Program-made: the position numbers and the translations under genes
In this document: piece by piece, positions 32,456 through 44,818 of the stretch
How the letters are laid out: each line of letters begins with the position of its first letter
Position numbering within the stretch: position 1 is the stretch's first letter
The notes under the pieces: generated by a model
The model's input: only the letters and a program-made list of their open reading frames with translations
Database searches by the model: none
Told to the model about the DNA's origin: nothing
DNA from: Triangularia verruculosa
Taxonomy: Eukaryota > Ascomycota > Sordariomycetes > Sordariales > Podosporaceae
Length of the DNA: 64,000 bases
Assembly: GCA_033296885.1 (NCBI GenBank)
Contig: MU863894.1
Span: 248,001 to 312,000, forward strand
Reading direction: 5' to 3'

Positions 32456-33804
32456 TTTGAGTATGGGTTTTTGTAGTTGATGTTTTGTACGAGTAATACT
32501 TTGTAGGCTTATTCTCTGGCTTGCGCTATCCTGAAAATTCCCGAACTGGAAAAAAACGAAAATGGGAAAGCCAATAAGCTGCACCACTGCTGGTTCGCTC
32601 CGTAACTCAATACAACTCTCTCGATAATAAGGTTGGTGTTGTGCATGTTGGAGCTTGACAGCTGCAGCCTCGCTAAGTCTCGAGGTGCTGAAGGGACCAA
32701 AACGATGACGACAGCGGGCAGCTTTTCGGGCGTGGGAGTGGGGCTGAAGCCGCAACTGGCGGGGGTGGAAAGTGTGGGGAAAAGGATTTCTCCGCGTTTC
32801 GGGACAGCTTCTTCGTTCTTCCAAGTGGGCCAATCCCGTTCCGAGATCCGCGACATGTCGGCACCTGTGAGGGATGAATGCGCTCTCCCATGAGGTGCTT
32901 ATTGCCAAACCTTCGAGGGTTTGGGCGAAGAGTATGAAGAAACTAACAGTAGGTTTCAAATTATATGCTCGAAATCTCGATCCTCTGCACAGCTTGGCAG
33001 CTCCAAACTCCAAGTTGACCTCGCTTGCTGCCACACCACGACCCTCGACTCATGTGACTTCCACCAGGGTCACTCCGGCTCACCACATGTCCAACTCGGC
33101 CTTGCAAGCCCGACGGGTCCAGGCAGGCCAGGCCCCCCGAGTGGTCCGATCCGCAGTCCTGGATCTGTCTTCATAACCGAACCGAGTTCTGATCTCAAGC
33201 CAATGACCCAGAAAGCCAAGTCGGCCGCCGGAAACAAAAAAATGTTGACTACTCATTACTGTAAGTTTGAACATAAATGCTCCCCGGACGGAAAACCACA
33301 GGCTTCCAGGCAGGCACAGAGGCCCTGGGAAAAAAGACGCAGCTTCTCAGCATTAGGTTAACCCCGGCCGGGTTATTGGGGGATAAGCTCTCCCGCTGCA
33401 AGCTCTTACAGACTGAAGCTGGGGCTGGGTGAACTGAGCAGGGAGCAGGCGAATTGCAGAATGGCATGTGAAAAAATGGAACCTGGAGAAAGGGAACGGC
33501 TGGGCACACTACAAAGTAGCGCCCCCGCTCTCGGCAAAACAGATGGCCGTGGAGAATGGAATGCGGCCACTGGCAACCGTGTGTGCCTCGGCTTAACAGC
33601 CCGGCAGCGCTGGGAACCAGGGGGGACAGGGGTCATCTGGCTGCGCTTCAGCACACCTGCCGACGTCAAAGGCCATCCGCGGGCTTCCTTATTAGAGGCC
33701 AGATGCGTCCGGCTCCTTATTAACCGCCGTTTGTATTGTTTTACCTCACGAATCTATTCCCTCTCCTTTTCCCTCACCACCATTCCTCACACCACACATA
33801 CACA
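32456..33804. other. Divergent promoter region of the TDA10-like and fox-2 genes
   Basis: 1.35 kb between divergent starts. It contains a CCTCGG element (separate entry) and two TCCTTATTA direct repeats at 33686-33694 and 33714-33722, close to the fox-2 start. ORFs such as 33461-33820 run into the gene out of frame and are not called. Confidence 0.5.
33586..33591 (+). promoter_or_regulatory. Putative fatty-acid response element CCTCGG upstream of fox-2
   Basis: CCTCGG is the core site of the Zn2Cys6 regulators FarA/FarB (CTF1-type), which induce beta-oxidation genes in filamentous ascomycetes. It lies 219 bases upstream of the fox-2 ATG. A 6-mer can occur by chance; the position and target gene are the support. 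Confidence 0.45.
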
Positions 33805-36731
33805 ATGGCGGAACAATTGAGATACGACGGCCAAGTCGTTGTCGTCACCGGCGCTGGCGGCGGTCTCGGCAAGGCTTATGCTACTTTCTTTGCGTCCCGC
33901 GGCGCCAGCGTCGTTGTCAATGACCTCGGCGGTTCCTTCAAGGGCGAGGGTAACGACTCCAAGGTGCGTTTCTCCAACAGCTCTTCAATCCGATAGCACC
34001 AGTTGCTGACAGTGTTGTGAGTAATACAGGCTGCCGATGTTGTCGTCAACGAGATCAAGGCTGCCGGTGGCAAGGCCGTTGCCAACTACAACAGCGTCGA
34101 GGATGGTGACAAGATCATCGAGACCGCTATCAAGGCCTTCGGCCGCATCGATATTCTCATCAACAACGCTGGTATCCTCCGCGATGTCAGCTTCAAGAAC
34201 ATGAAGGATGTGGACTGGGACCTCATCATGAAGGTCCACGTCAAGGGTAGCTACAAGTGCGCTCGTGCCGCCTGGCCTCACTTCCGCAAGCAAAAGTTCG
34301 GTCGCGTCATCAACACCGCCTCCGCTGCTGGTCTGTTCGGCAACTTCGGCCAGGCCAACTACTCCGCCGCCAAGCTTGCCATGGTCGGCTTCACAGAGAC
34401 TCTCGCGAAGGAGGGTGCCAAGTACAACATTATCTCCAACGTCATTGCTCCAATCGCCGCAAGCCGCATGACCGAGACTGTCATGCCCCCGGATGTTCTT
34501 GCGCTCATGAGGCCCGAGTGGGTTGTGCCTCTCGTTGCCGTTTTGGTTCACAAGAACAACACCAGCGAGAGCGGCTCCATTTTCGAGGTTGGCGGTGGTC
34601 ACATTGCCAAGCTCAGATGGGAAAGGTCCAGCGGCCTGCTCCTCAAGTGCGACGACACCTATACCCCCGGTGCCATCCTCAAGAAGTGGAACAAGGTCAC
34701 CGACTTCTCCGACCCCCAGTACCCCAGCGGACCCAATGACTTCCTCACACTTCTGGAGGAGTCCCAGAAGCTTGGGCCCAACGAGCAGGGTGAGAAGATT
34801 GACTTCACCGGCCGTGTTGCCCTTGTCACTGGTGGTGGTGCTGGTATCGGCCGTGCTTACTGCTTGGCCTTTGCCCGTGCTGGTGCTTCCGTTGTTGTCA
34901 ACGATCTCGTCAACCCTGACGATGTTGTCAATGAGATCAAGGCGATGGGTGGCAAGGCTGTTGGTGCCAAGTATTCCGCTGAGGACGGCGATGCCGTTGT
35001 CAAGGTTGCCATCGACAACTTTGGCCGCATCGATATCGTTATCAACAACGCTGGTATTCTCCGGGACAAGGCTTTCACCAACATGGACGACAACCTCTGG
35101 GACCCAGTGATGAACGTCCATGCCCGCGGTACCTACAAGGTCACCAAGGCTGCTTGGCCCTACTTCCTCAAGCAGAAGTATGGCCGTGTCGTCAACACCA
35201 CCTCCACCAGCGGTATCTATGGCAACTTCGGTCAGGCCAACTACGCTGCTGCTGTAAGTTTTCCTTGTGAGGCATAAGATCGTTTGTGATACTGACTTCA
35301 GCTTAGAAATGCGCCATCCTCGGCTTCTCTCGCGCTCTTGCTCTTGAGGGTGCAAAGTACAACATCTATGTCAACACCATCGCCCCCAACGCCGGTACTG
35401 CCATGACCAAGACTATCCTTCCCGAGGAGCTTGTCCAGGCTTTCAAGCCTGATTACATTGCTCCCCTTATTCTCGCTCTCTCCAGCGACAAGGTCCCCAA
35501 CCCTACCGGTGGCCTGTACGAGGTCGGCAGCGGCTGGGTTGGCCAGACCAGGTGGCAGCGCACCGGTGGCCACGGCTTCCCCGTTGATGTCCCCTTGACA
35601 CCTGAGGAGGTCGTCAAGCACTGGAACCAGATCGTCACCTTCGACGGCCGCTCCGACCACCCCGAGAAGACCCAAGACAGTCTGCAGAAGATCATGGCGA
35701 ACATGGAGAACAAGTCCGGCTCGGGAAAGGTATGAGCACCCCATTTTTTCATGTACCATAGTCACCATATAGTGTTTGGGTAGAATAATGATGGAATGAT
35801 GTATGAGCACACTTTTTGAACCTGACGCCTAACTGTTGTTTTGTCTTTTCTGCAGAGCGCCGGCGGCGATAACAAGTACCTCCAAGCCCAACAAGAAGCG
35901 CTCAAGACCGAGAGCAAGGGCACCGAGTTCAACTACACCGAGCGCGACATCATGCTTTACAACCTCGGCATTGGTGCCAAGCGCACCGATCTCCGCTACG
36001 TCTTCGAGGGTGCCGAAGATTTCCAGGCCATCCCCACCTTCGGTGTCATTCCTCCATTCGATACCGAGTTCCCCTACTCGTTCGACGACCTCGTCCCCAA
36101 CTTCAACCCTATGATGCTTCTTCACGGCGAGCAATACCTCGAGGTTAAGAAGTACCCAGTCCCCACTGCGGGCAAGCTCATCTCCAAGGGCAAGCTCATC
36201 GAGGTTGTTGACAAGGGCAACGCCGCCATTGTCAGGCAAGGAATCACCACCACCAACGCCGAGACCGGCGAGGAGGTCTTCTACAATGAGATGACTGTCT
36301 TCCTCAGAGGATGCGGCGGCTTTGGTGGACAGAAGAAGCCTGCTGACCGTGGTGCTGCTACCGCTGCCAACAAGCCACCCGCTCGCGCCCCCGATGTCGT
36401 TGTCGAGGAGAAGACCACCGAGGAGCAGGCTGCCATCTACCGGCTGTCCGGCGACTACAACCCTCTGCACATTGACCCCGGTTTCGCCAAGATGGGCGGC
36501 TTCAAGGTTCCCATTTTGCACGGCCTCTGCTTCTTCGGCATTGCTGGCAAGGCCGTCTTTGAGAAGTTTGGCAAGTTCAAAAACGTCAAGGTCAGATTCG
36601 CCGGCACAGTCAACCCCGGCCAGACTCTCGTTACAGAGATGTGGAAGGAAGGAAACAAGGTCATCTTCCAGACCAAGGTGAAGGAAACTGGCAAGCTTGC
36701 TATTGGTGGCGCCGCCGCGGAGTTGCTTTAA
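33805..36731 (+). CDS. fox-2: Peroxisomal multifunctional beta-oxidation enzyme FOX-2 (hydratase-2 / 3-hydroxyacyl-CoA dehydrogenase)
   Basis: Second and third steps of fatty-acid beta-oxidation. Four exons (33805-33963, 34030-35253, 35307-35729 and 35856-36731) give 893 aa, essentially the Neurospora FOX-2 length. Two tandem short-chain dehydrogenase domains have NAD loops VVVTGAGGGLGKAY (about residue 12) and VALVTGGGAGIGRAY (about 315), with active sites NYSAAK and NYAAAK (the second formed across intron 2). The C-terminal ~290 residues are the (R)-specific hydratase-2 hotdog domain with YRLSGDYNPLHIDPGFA and ILHGLCFFG. Codon use is strongly biased to C/G third positions (high expression), which creates a 456-codon antisense shadow ORF. 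The chain ends AAAELL, so there is no SKL-type PTS1 and no obvious PTS2 at the N-terminus. A CCTCGG element lies upstream. Confidence 0.97.
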
Positions 36732-37308
36732 TCTAGGTGAATTCTTTTTGTGTTTTTGGGAATGGGTGTAAATAAATCTGAGGGAACAGAATGTGTATGA
36801 TTATATTACAGCCGAAAGATTCGGACAGATCGATATTATAATAGGATAGGAAGGAAAGTGTGGTCCAGACACACGTCTTATGCTACCTCGTCCTCGGTTT
36901 TGTCGCGTTGTAATGTGCATTGAGCAATCCACCCTTTCTCCACTTTTACCCCTGAATCACCCCTGATCATAGGCAGTTGCGCGATGGGTGATAGCTTCAG
37001 GCTTTGGATTGACGTCGTCTGTGGCCTCGCAACTTTCGTCCGTAGTTGCCATACCTGCTTTTGTCGAGTACCAAAGCTCAGTCCATTGAGACGCCGAAGA
37101 GCGCAGGGGATCTCAGCCGCTTTCTGGCCCTCCTGGCCTATCAGACCTCGAGATCTCCAGGAGTGCCTGAACAACGTACACGTGATGATGCCCAACGAAT
37201 TGGGTGAGAATTCAACGTTCTGTGCAGCTTAAATTTTTTCTCCACGTTTCACCAAATATTTCCCAAGCCTTCCCAACCATTCTTTCCTGGTAATCAAGCC
37301 AGGACGAG
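36732..37308. other. Intergenic region fox-2 / NLR-type gene
   Basis: This is the 3' UTR of fox-2 followed by the upstream region of the NACHT gene. No coding signal is seen. Confidence 0.5.
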
Positions 37309-40206
37309 ATGGAGCCTTTGAGTGCGCTTTCGGTTGCTGCCGCCGTCGTGCAGTTCATCGACTGGGGCACTCAAGTGCTTTCACAATCACGCGAGATATA
37401 CAAATCAGCTGAAGGAAAGACGATGGACGAAATAGAAATTTCCCAAATCGCCATCGATCTGAAGGCACTGAGTTCTTCCATCCTTGAAACGATCTCGAAC
37501 ATGAAGCGAGCCAGATCTCGATATTCTACAACCAACTCAGAGATGGATACCTACGAGGCCGCTATTCTGAAGGCCTGCCAGGAATGTCAAGAGATCGCAT
37601 CCGAAATGTTGGAAGCCATTCAGCAGACGACCGTCCAGACCGACACTACAGACCGTGATGCCACTCGGGTTCTTAAGTGTGTGGTCAAAGCAATCATCAA
37701 AATTCGGGGCGAAGACAAAGTACAAGACTGGAGACGAAAGATGACGTCCGCAAAAGAGAAGTTGATGACCGCCCTGATGACATCCCTTTGGTAAGTGACC
37801 CAGAAAAGCGCAAGATTGTGATTCTAACAATGATTCAGGGCAAAAACAAGTTTCGGGGGATACCCCCAAGCACCCGCTGCTCATCAGACCGATTTGGTCA
37901 CCATTCTCGAGAGGATTGAGAAGAGATCCAGCATTGAACAACCTCGCCAACATATAAGCGAAGCCCCGAATGAAGATTTTGATCCCGGGCAACAAGCTGT
38001 GATCAACGCAATATGGTCTCCAAATTGGCTTGGCAAGGCATCCCCGGGGTGCCCTGCCGACACAGACAAGGAAACAGGAACCGTGCAAAAATATTGCTCC
38101 TACATCATTGACAGTCTTCGCTTCTCCAGTATGCACCGCCGCGGAGAAAGCATCCCGCAAGCGTACAAAGACACGTTTAGCTGGGTCTTTGAAGCTCCGC
38201 GCCGCGATGATCAGGATGGAGAGCTGTGGTCAAGCTTTCCGGAGTGGCTTGAAGATCCGTCAACAAACCAAATCTATTGGATTACTGGCAAACCCGGAGC
38301 AGGGAAATCAACGCTCATGAAGTATATCATGGATAATCCGGCCTTGCAGGGACATCTGCGACGCTGGTCTCTGAAGAAGCCCATCTTGTTTGGAACGTTC
38401 CATTTCTGGATTGCAGGAGATACGATGCAAAAGTCACGCGAGGGGCTTCTTCGGTCTCTAATTCATCAAATATTGAGTCAACATACCACCCTGGTACCGA
38501 CTGTGTGCCCGAGGCGATGGGCAACATTGCAACTTTTTGGCATTAGTGCTCTGTCAAAGATGCCCAAATGGGAGCTCCCCGAACTCGTGGAAATCCTGAA
38601 AGCGATCGGCACTCGGACGGGTGATTTGTTCAATCTAGCACTGCTGATTGATGGATTAGACGAGTTTGACGGAGACCATGACAGCCTACTTGAGCTCCTT
38701 CAGGGTCTGAATGTTCGCCCAGGTATCAAAATCTGTGTCAGCAGCCGTCCGTGGAACATTTTCCAAGACCAATTTGGCGAAAGCCCAAGTCTGAGGGTGG
38801 AGAAATTGACAGAACGAGATATGAAAACCTTTGTCGATGGCGAGTTTGAACGAACTAAAGGATATGTCGAGTTGCGCCAGTCGAATCGCGAGGAAGCCGA
38901 GAGACTTACCCAGGAAATCATATCCAAAGCACAGGGTGTCTTTCTCTGGGTCACACTAGTCGTTCGACAGCTTTGTATTGATCTGACAGAAGGCAGTAAG
39001 CTCTCCGACCTACGAGCTACGACCCAGAAACTTCCCACCGAGCTTTCCGGTGTCTATGAAGTAATCTGGAACCAAACTTCGAGATATCGGCAACATGCTT
39101 CTCAACTTTTTCAGTTACATAAGACTTGGAGTGAATCACCTATCGGTGATATTTCGAATCATGTCGAGGACTTTCAGCTACATGTGATCTATTTGGCAGA
39201 CGAGGGTGGTGAAAACAACATCGGTCACAAAATTGGAACGCCTGGATTCTGCTCAAATGTGCGAAATATAATGCGGAGGAGGCTGGCAAGTAGAACCAGA
39301 GGTCTGCTTGAGATAACAGCCCGGGGAAACGTGGAATACCTTCACCGAACGGCCAGAGACTGGATTTTGGAAAGCAAGTGGGCGGAAATACTCTCGACGT
39401 CCGGTCCAACGTTTGAACCTTGGTTGCCACTCACAAAGACCCTGTCAGCCTATGTTGTTGTCCTGAGACGCCAACCATCGCAAATGCTTCAGAATATGGT
39501 CTGGCATTGTCTTTATTGTGCCGCCATGGCCCGAGACTGTGATGAGAATATCCGTTCTCTCCTGAACGCCCTGAAGAACCTGGGTACGGATGCTCTTGAT
39601 CTCAACCTAAATTATAAATCATTGGGCTACGAGCCACCAGGCCACGAGTCAAGAGGGAGAGAAACGTGGTTTTTGAACTTTCTCAAAAATGAGTCTACCA
39701 ACAAGCGCATCAAACATTTGCACTTGGCTGCATTGTTTGCGATCCTACCATCTGTCCGTAACGAACTCACGAATGGAGTGGAGCCAGGACAGAAAGTCAA
39801 GCTGCTCATTTTTACAGTGTTTGGTGAACGGCGGTGTGATTCACTGGCAACATTCCGGTATAGGTCTATCAGAAGTGAAAACAGGCCGAAATGGGCAACA
39901 AGTCGAGCAAAGCTAACATGCTTGCTGCTGGAATCCATAAAATCCGACATATCTGAGCCATGGCTCTGCCCAGAAGGCTCAACACATGTTAGACGGGAGC
40001 TTGCTGAACTGAACGAACGATATTCAACTGAACAAGGTGTTTCAGTTTGGGAACAGGCACTTGCACTGCTCGATACGATAGAAACTGGGAGACAACAACG
40101 GCGAGTACTCGACATTAACATGATAACCCTGTCAACGAAGAGCAGGGTCATGAATTTCTTTCAAAAGACAAAAAAGGGATTTCGGAAGCTTGACGGTTTT
40201 GTTTAA
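37309..40206 (+). CDS. NLR-type STAND protein: HeLo-like N-domain + NACHT NTPase, no C-terminal repeats
   Basis: Two exons (37309-37790 and 37839-40206) with a 48-nt intron give 949 aa. The N-terminus MEPLSALSVAAAVVQFIDWG, followed by helices through ~160, is the fungal 'HeLo-like' N-terminal domain often fused to STAND NTPases. HeLo-like domains can act as membrane-disrupting cell-death effectors. The NACHT domain has Walker A YWITGKPGAGKSTLMKYI (about residue 311) and Walker B LALLIDGLDEFDGD (about 430). A sensor-like segment, GIKICVSSRPW, follows. A helical winged region with FLHRTARDWI-like residues (YLHRTARDWILE) comes next. The last ~300 residues are a helical domain without ankyrin, WD or TPR repeats, as in DUF7791-type NACHT proteins. 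The family underlies heterokaryon incompatibility and putative innate immunity in filamentous fungi. The ligand and the effector activity of this copy are unknown. Confidence 0.86.
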
Positions 40207-41485
40207 GGCACGATAATGGTGGTTTTGATGTTCGACTGTTCATAATCCTAATGGGTAATACTAGAGGTGAAGAAGAAAGGTGGAATCTAACGACTGTTGA
40301 TGTGTTCATCTGTTCATTGGGGATGTGGTGCTTTAGGGGCGAGAATGACACTATACACATGTAAAGTTGCTCAGGGTTAGATCAGCATATGTCATCCTTT
40401 TAGGGGATTTTCCCGTGTTCAGTGCCGCCAGAATGATCCAGACACCAACACAGTGACGCTAACGCCATGTGATATTATAATAAGCCTTTAGAGGCTGGAA
40501 GATTAGCACTGAATCTGTTAGGTATGTTTTGTTCACTAGGTAGTAGGGTAAGGGAATGGTTTTCGATACCTACATCATTACGGAACCCTGCTAGGTACTC
40601 CTACATTATTCCTTGGCAACAGTGTTGTCATTGAGATCCCAATCTTCCGCTCAGCGGCCACTAAATTTAAAGTAGTCTATAGATTGTATTTTAGATCCCG
40701 CCTTACTGTTTTTCTTCATTCTAAGCGCCTATACATGAATTCAACTCCGAGATATCCCCTTTGTCCAGTGCCTTTCGGCTCTGTCAAACATCCCGGCCTG
40801 GCCCGGTTTGGTGATATCCGACGTCGTCTGTAGAAACACAACCAATAAGAGAACTGCATACATACGTATAGCTTCATCCCGCCAATCCCATGCGATGTTC
40901 TAGACCACCCACCCTCTTCACCTCTTCCGTTTGGTTCTTCCGTTTCTCTGATAGCATCCAGTCCCCCACAATATCTGACCCCCACACGGCAGCCTCCCGT
41001 CCCATGGATGCGCTCAACCGCTCCCCCTTCCGTGAATTAAACAGTAATCCGGATAAAACCAGGGGACCAAAGGCAAAAAGCACAGACTCGTCCGTTCCGC
41101 TGGTACTGTCGTAAGGTGGGGGTCAAACACGGAAACGACTACCACCTTGACTGCTCGAGGTGGGAACGACATGGCATGTTCAAGCTTCTTGACTGGTTCA
41201 TGTTGTGTCATCATGTTTCGTTGTTTTTTCGCCTCAACCGCACAGAAATAAGTTCAAGCGTTTGGTTGGCTCTTTTGACCAGCACCGGGCTACCTCTTCT
41301 GCGTACTGCTTTATTGGATTTTGTACTGGTACCTCAGCACCTAAAAGGCGATAATGCAAGCTGACTTATCTTCCTCATAAGCACTAACCCACCAGATTCG
41401 ACTTTTATTGTTCCAGTATTCTCTTACATATGACATCCAACCATGTCAAAGATAACACAGACACACGGCCCCCGGATATCCAGCT
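40207..41485. other. Convergent intergenic region NLR-type gene / MEF2
   Basis: About 1.3 kb between convergent stops, relatively AT-rich in its first half. Short ORFs only; no recognisable relic of a gene or transposon. Confidence 0.5.
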
Positions 41486-44103
41486 TTAACCCTCCAAAGC
41501 CAGCGCCTTCTCCCTTGGCCCCGTCACAAGCTCAAACTCACCCGGATCCAGCGTCAGGGTATGCCTGCCACCCGTCATGCTCCTCAGGTGCCCATCATAC
41601 TTCATCATCTCCTTGAGCGGTGCCTTGCCCATGATATGCAACATTCTCACGCTACCGCTCGTCTTCTTGCCCTCGTCCCTGAGACTCTGCACACCCTCAT
41701 ACGGGTCCGGAGGCACATAGACCTTTGTCAAGTCAATTCTTTCCCCTGCCTCGCCGTCGACGCCGCCAGAGTAGTCGTCCTCTTCTGGCTTGCGCACCTC
41801 CATCACCTGGCCACCGCGCGCAGAGCTGATATCGTGCTGGATGGCGTGTGATGCTTCCTCTGGGCAGTGAATGGTAAAATTTGTAAAGGGCTCCAGGATG
41901 CCGACTTGGGCGTTATCATGGGCTTCTTTAAGCGCTGCACGGACCGCGAAAAGCACGGCGTTGGTGATGTGTCCACCGCTAGAGTTTTTGTTCCAGTCCT
42001 TCTCAGGGTCAAAAGTGATGTGAACGTGGCATTTCCTGACCGGAGCACTGCGGCGAGGACCGCGGGCCAGACCGGCGATGGCACCGTTGAGGAGCTGCTG
42101 GCGGACAGTCTCGGTATCAAATGGGAGCTCATCCGTATCTTCGGGCAAAGGAATCGAGACGTGGATGATATTACCATCGCGCTCAATGCTTGATTCCAGG
42201 AGGGTGTCATGGTGGCAGGCCTCGAGGGGCTCCAGAATGACTGTACAGGCTGCCCTGCCCGCAACGCCCCGGAGCGCACGCTCGTATTCATAGTAATGAG
42301 GGCTAGTTGGGGCAAAAAGGCACTCCGAGTACTCAACTTCAATGTCACCCCAGATGGCCGTCTCCTTTTCAATCTTGTAATGGGTCAAGAGGCGGTCCTG
42401 AGCAATCTCGAGGTGGAGAAGACCCATTCCAGAGAGGATGAGCTGCTCCGACCTTTCATCCTTGTGCCACCTGATACTTGGGTCCTCTCTGGAGAGCCGC
42501 TGAAGGGCATCCACAATCTTGTCACCGGCTGTCTTGGTATAGGGCTCAATTGAAATGAAGGCAACCGCTGGGGGTGTCTCCGGGGCTTTGATGCGAATGC
42601 TTCTGTACATTTCAGGGGCTTGAGTTTGGTGGCCTGGAAATGTCAGCAATGTGTCTCCAGTGCGGGCCTGCTTGAGGCCAGTCATGGCTCCTATGTGTCC
42701 AGTAGGAAGGGTTTGAATGTCGTGGTAATCCTTGGCTGATACGTGCATGATGTTCTGCGGCTTTTCGAAGACATGCATGTTGCTGTTCCACATGTGACTG
42801 CTTCGGCTGAGGCTGCCATGATATGTGCGCACCCAGCTCATCAACCCTCGTGCTCCGCTATCCACGACTTTGAATACGTGAGAAACTGAGAGGACCGGCT
42901 CTGGCTTTTGGTGGTGCGCGCCTTTCTTCTTGGGAGCCATCTCCATAAATTTGGAGAATGTGACAGTTTTGGAGCCTGTGATGATACGCAGCTCTGGTCT
43001 TTCAGAAGGATTAGGAAGATAGTCGACGACAGCTTCGAGAAGAGGTTGAACACCAATATTCGCGAGACTTGAGCCAGCAAATACCGGGGTGAACTTGGCG
43101 TCTCCGTCAATGATGAGCCGGCGAATGGCCTTCTTTATCGTGCCAGCAGGCACATTGATATCATGCTCGAGGTACTCTTCCATGATGGCTTCATCATGAT
43201 CCGAGAGCTTGTCTATCAGCTGGAGACGAGCCTTTTCCATTTCATCTTTGAGGGCAGGACTGTGCGTAGCGAGAGTGTCCTTGGTTACCACTGTCATAGC
43301 GCCAGTCGTCTTGGAGAACCGGAGGCCGACTTCATGAATGACATCGATAACACCAACGAATTCGTCCTTCTGCCACCAGGGGATTTGACAGAGCAAAGGC
43401 CATGTCTTGAGTCTGACTGCAGCCTCCTGGACTGCTCGCTTGAATGATGCGCCATCGCGATCGAGCTTGTTCACATACAAGAGCCTGGGGATGTTGGAAA
43501 GCTGTGCTGATGCCCAAACACGCTCAGTATGAGTTTCAACGCCCTTGACTCCATCCATGATGCACACAGCACCGTCAAGAATCGGCAAACAACGGTCGAC
43601 TTCATAGCGGAAGTCCTGATGGCCGGGGGTGTCAATGAGATTGATGGTCTTTGACTCTTGGCCAATTGGTAAGACGGATCTCGGTGGCCATTGGAAGGTC
43701 ACGGCGGCCGACTGAATGGTAATTCCTCGCTCTCTTTCCAGTGGGAGGAAGTCCGTGGTTGTGTTGCCATGGTCAACATCTAAAGGCTGTCAATATATGT
43801 GACGCCGTAGGGGGTAGGGACAGTGCAAGGCTTACTTCCAATATGTCTTGTGCGGCCACTGTGATAGAGCATGCGCTCTGTTGTTGTCGTCTTCCCGGCG
43901 TCGACGTGGGCAATGATGCCGATGTTGCGGATGTTCTCGATCCTTGCCTCATGGTGAGCATGTTCAGTGGCATACCTCCTAATGCCCTTCCGTAGGACAG
44001 CTACACTGCCGTGACTGCTTAGTGTGGTGTTCTTGGAAACCAGGAGGCGCAGTAATAGCTTCCTTTGGCCATGTCGGCAAGCGCGGGGTGTGGTGGTAAA
44101 CAT
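41486..44103 (-). CDS. MEF2: Mitochondrial ribosome-releasing factor 2 / EF-G2
   Basis: Translational GTPase that splits mitochondrial ribosomes with RRF. Two exons (44103-43836 and 43779-41486) and a 56-nt intron give 853 aa. ATG 44103 opens a basic, Ser/Arg-rich presequence (MFTTTPRACRHGQRKLLLR) that ends before the GTPase domain. The G motifs are NIGIIAHVDAGKTTTTERML, the DHG block restored by the splice (GNVDHGNTTTDFLPLERERG), DTPGHQDFRYEV and NKLDRDGA. Domains II to V follow, with GAMTGLKQARTGDTL and the C-terminal EF-G fold (MGKAPLKEMMKYDGHLRSMT) ending KALALEG. A PKKKGAHHQKPEP linker between domains I and II is typical of the fungal MEF2 rather than MEF1. The intact G motifs argue that it is functional. 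Confidence 0.94.
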
Positions 44104-44818
44104 TCCCAAGCCTCGGCCCCTTTACTTTGTCTCGATTCTATGTTGTAAACCCATCAGAGATAAACCAGCTCAGGGTAGCTTCAGCCAAGCGTGTCAGCAG
44201 CCAAACAGCTCAGCATATCAGATTGTCGGGTTTGGTTTCTTCTGAACGAATGGAAGACTACCATTCTTTAGGCTAGAGCAGCGATTGTCGGTAGTCGAGG
44301 GAGGCGCCGGAACTGTTGGTTTGTTAAACGGCAACAACACCAGCACTGGTGCTATCTTTTGCTCTGAATTGAGTTCTCCAACTGCAGGAGCTCAGTCGTG
44401 AGCTTTAGGTGGACCGTGCACCCCACCGGCTGATCCTAGCAGGGCATTTGCTTGGCGCTTCTGTTTCCCACTGTTTCCAGAGGGAGCAAGGCGCCGGTTG
44501 ACACAAGCCACCACTGGTGATGCGGAGAACACTGCCTGGCACATCAACCTCACCTGCTTCCCACTGGGCCAACCACGACGCCACACCTCCAGGACGACCT
44601 GCGACTGGTCGAGCTACCGGCATCGAAACGAGCTGAGGTCTCAAACAATAAGTGATATCCAGGCCCTATTCATATTTGGGGACCCTCTCGGTCTACAGCC
44701 CACGTCATTGCCGGGACCTTCGAGTTTCCCGCCGACAGGACTGCGCAATAATTGAACCTTCCACGTCATCGCAGTCGAGCACCCGCCTATCTCAGTTCGA
44801 ATCGCATAATCAAGCACC
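44104..44818. other. Divergent promoter of MEF2 and VPS17
   Basis: About 0.7 kb between divergent starts. The sequence ends with C/T-rich and ACC/ATC tracts immediately before the VPS17 ATG. No ORF. Confidence 0.5.

Noticed and set aside
33985..35355. 456-codon antisense ORF inside fox-2
   Set aside because: It lies opposite a highly expressed gene with strong C/G third-position bias, which suppresses stop codons on the opposite strand. Its translation is Val/Asp/Gly-rich and repetitive, mirroring fox-2, and lacks any independent domain.
35829..36521. 230-codon antisense ORF in the last fox-2 exon
   Set aside because: Same codon-bias shadow as the larger antisense ORF. It has no start or splice logic of its own and sits wholly within an exon coding for the hydratase domain.
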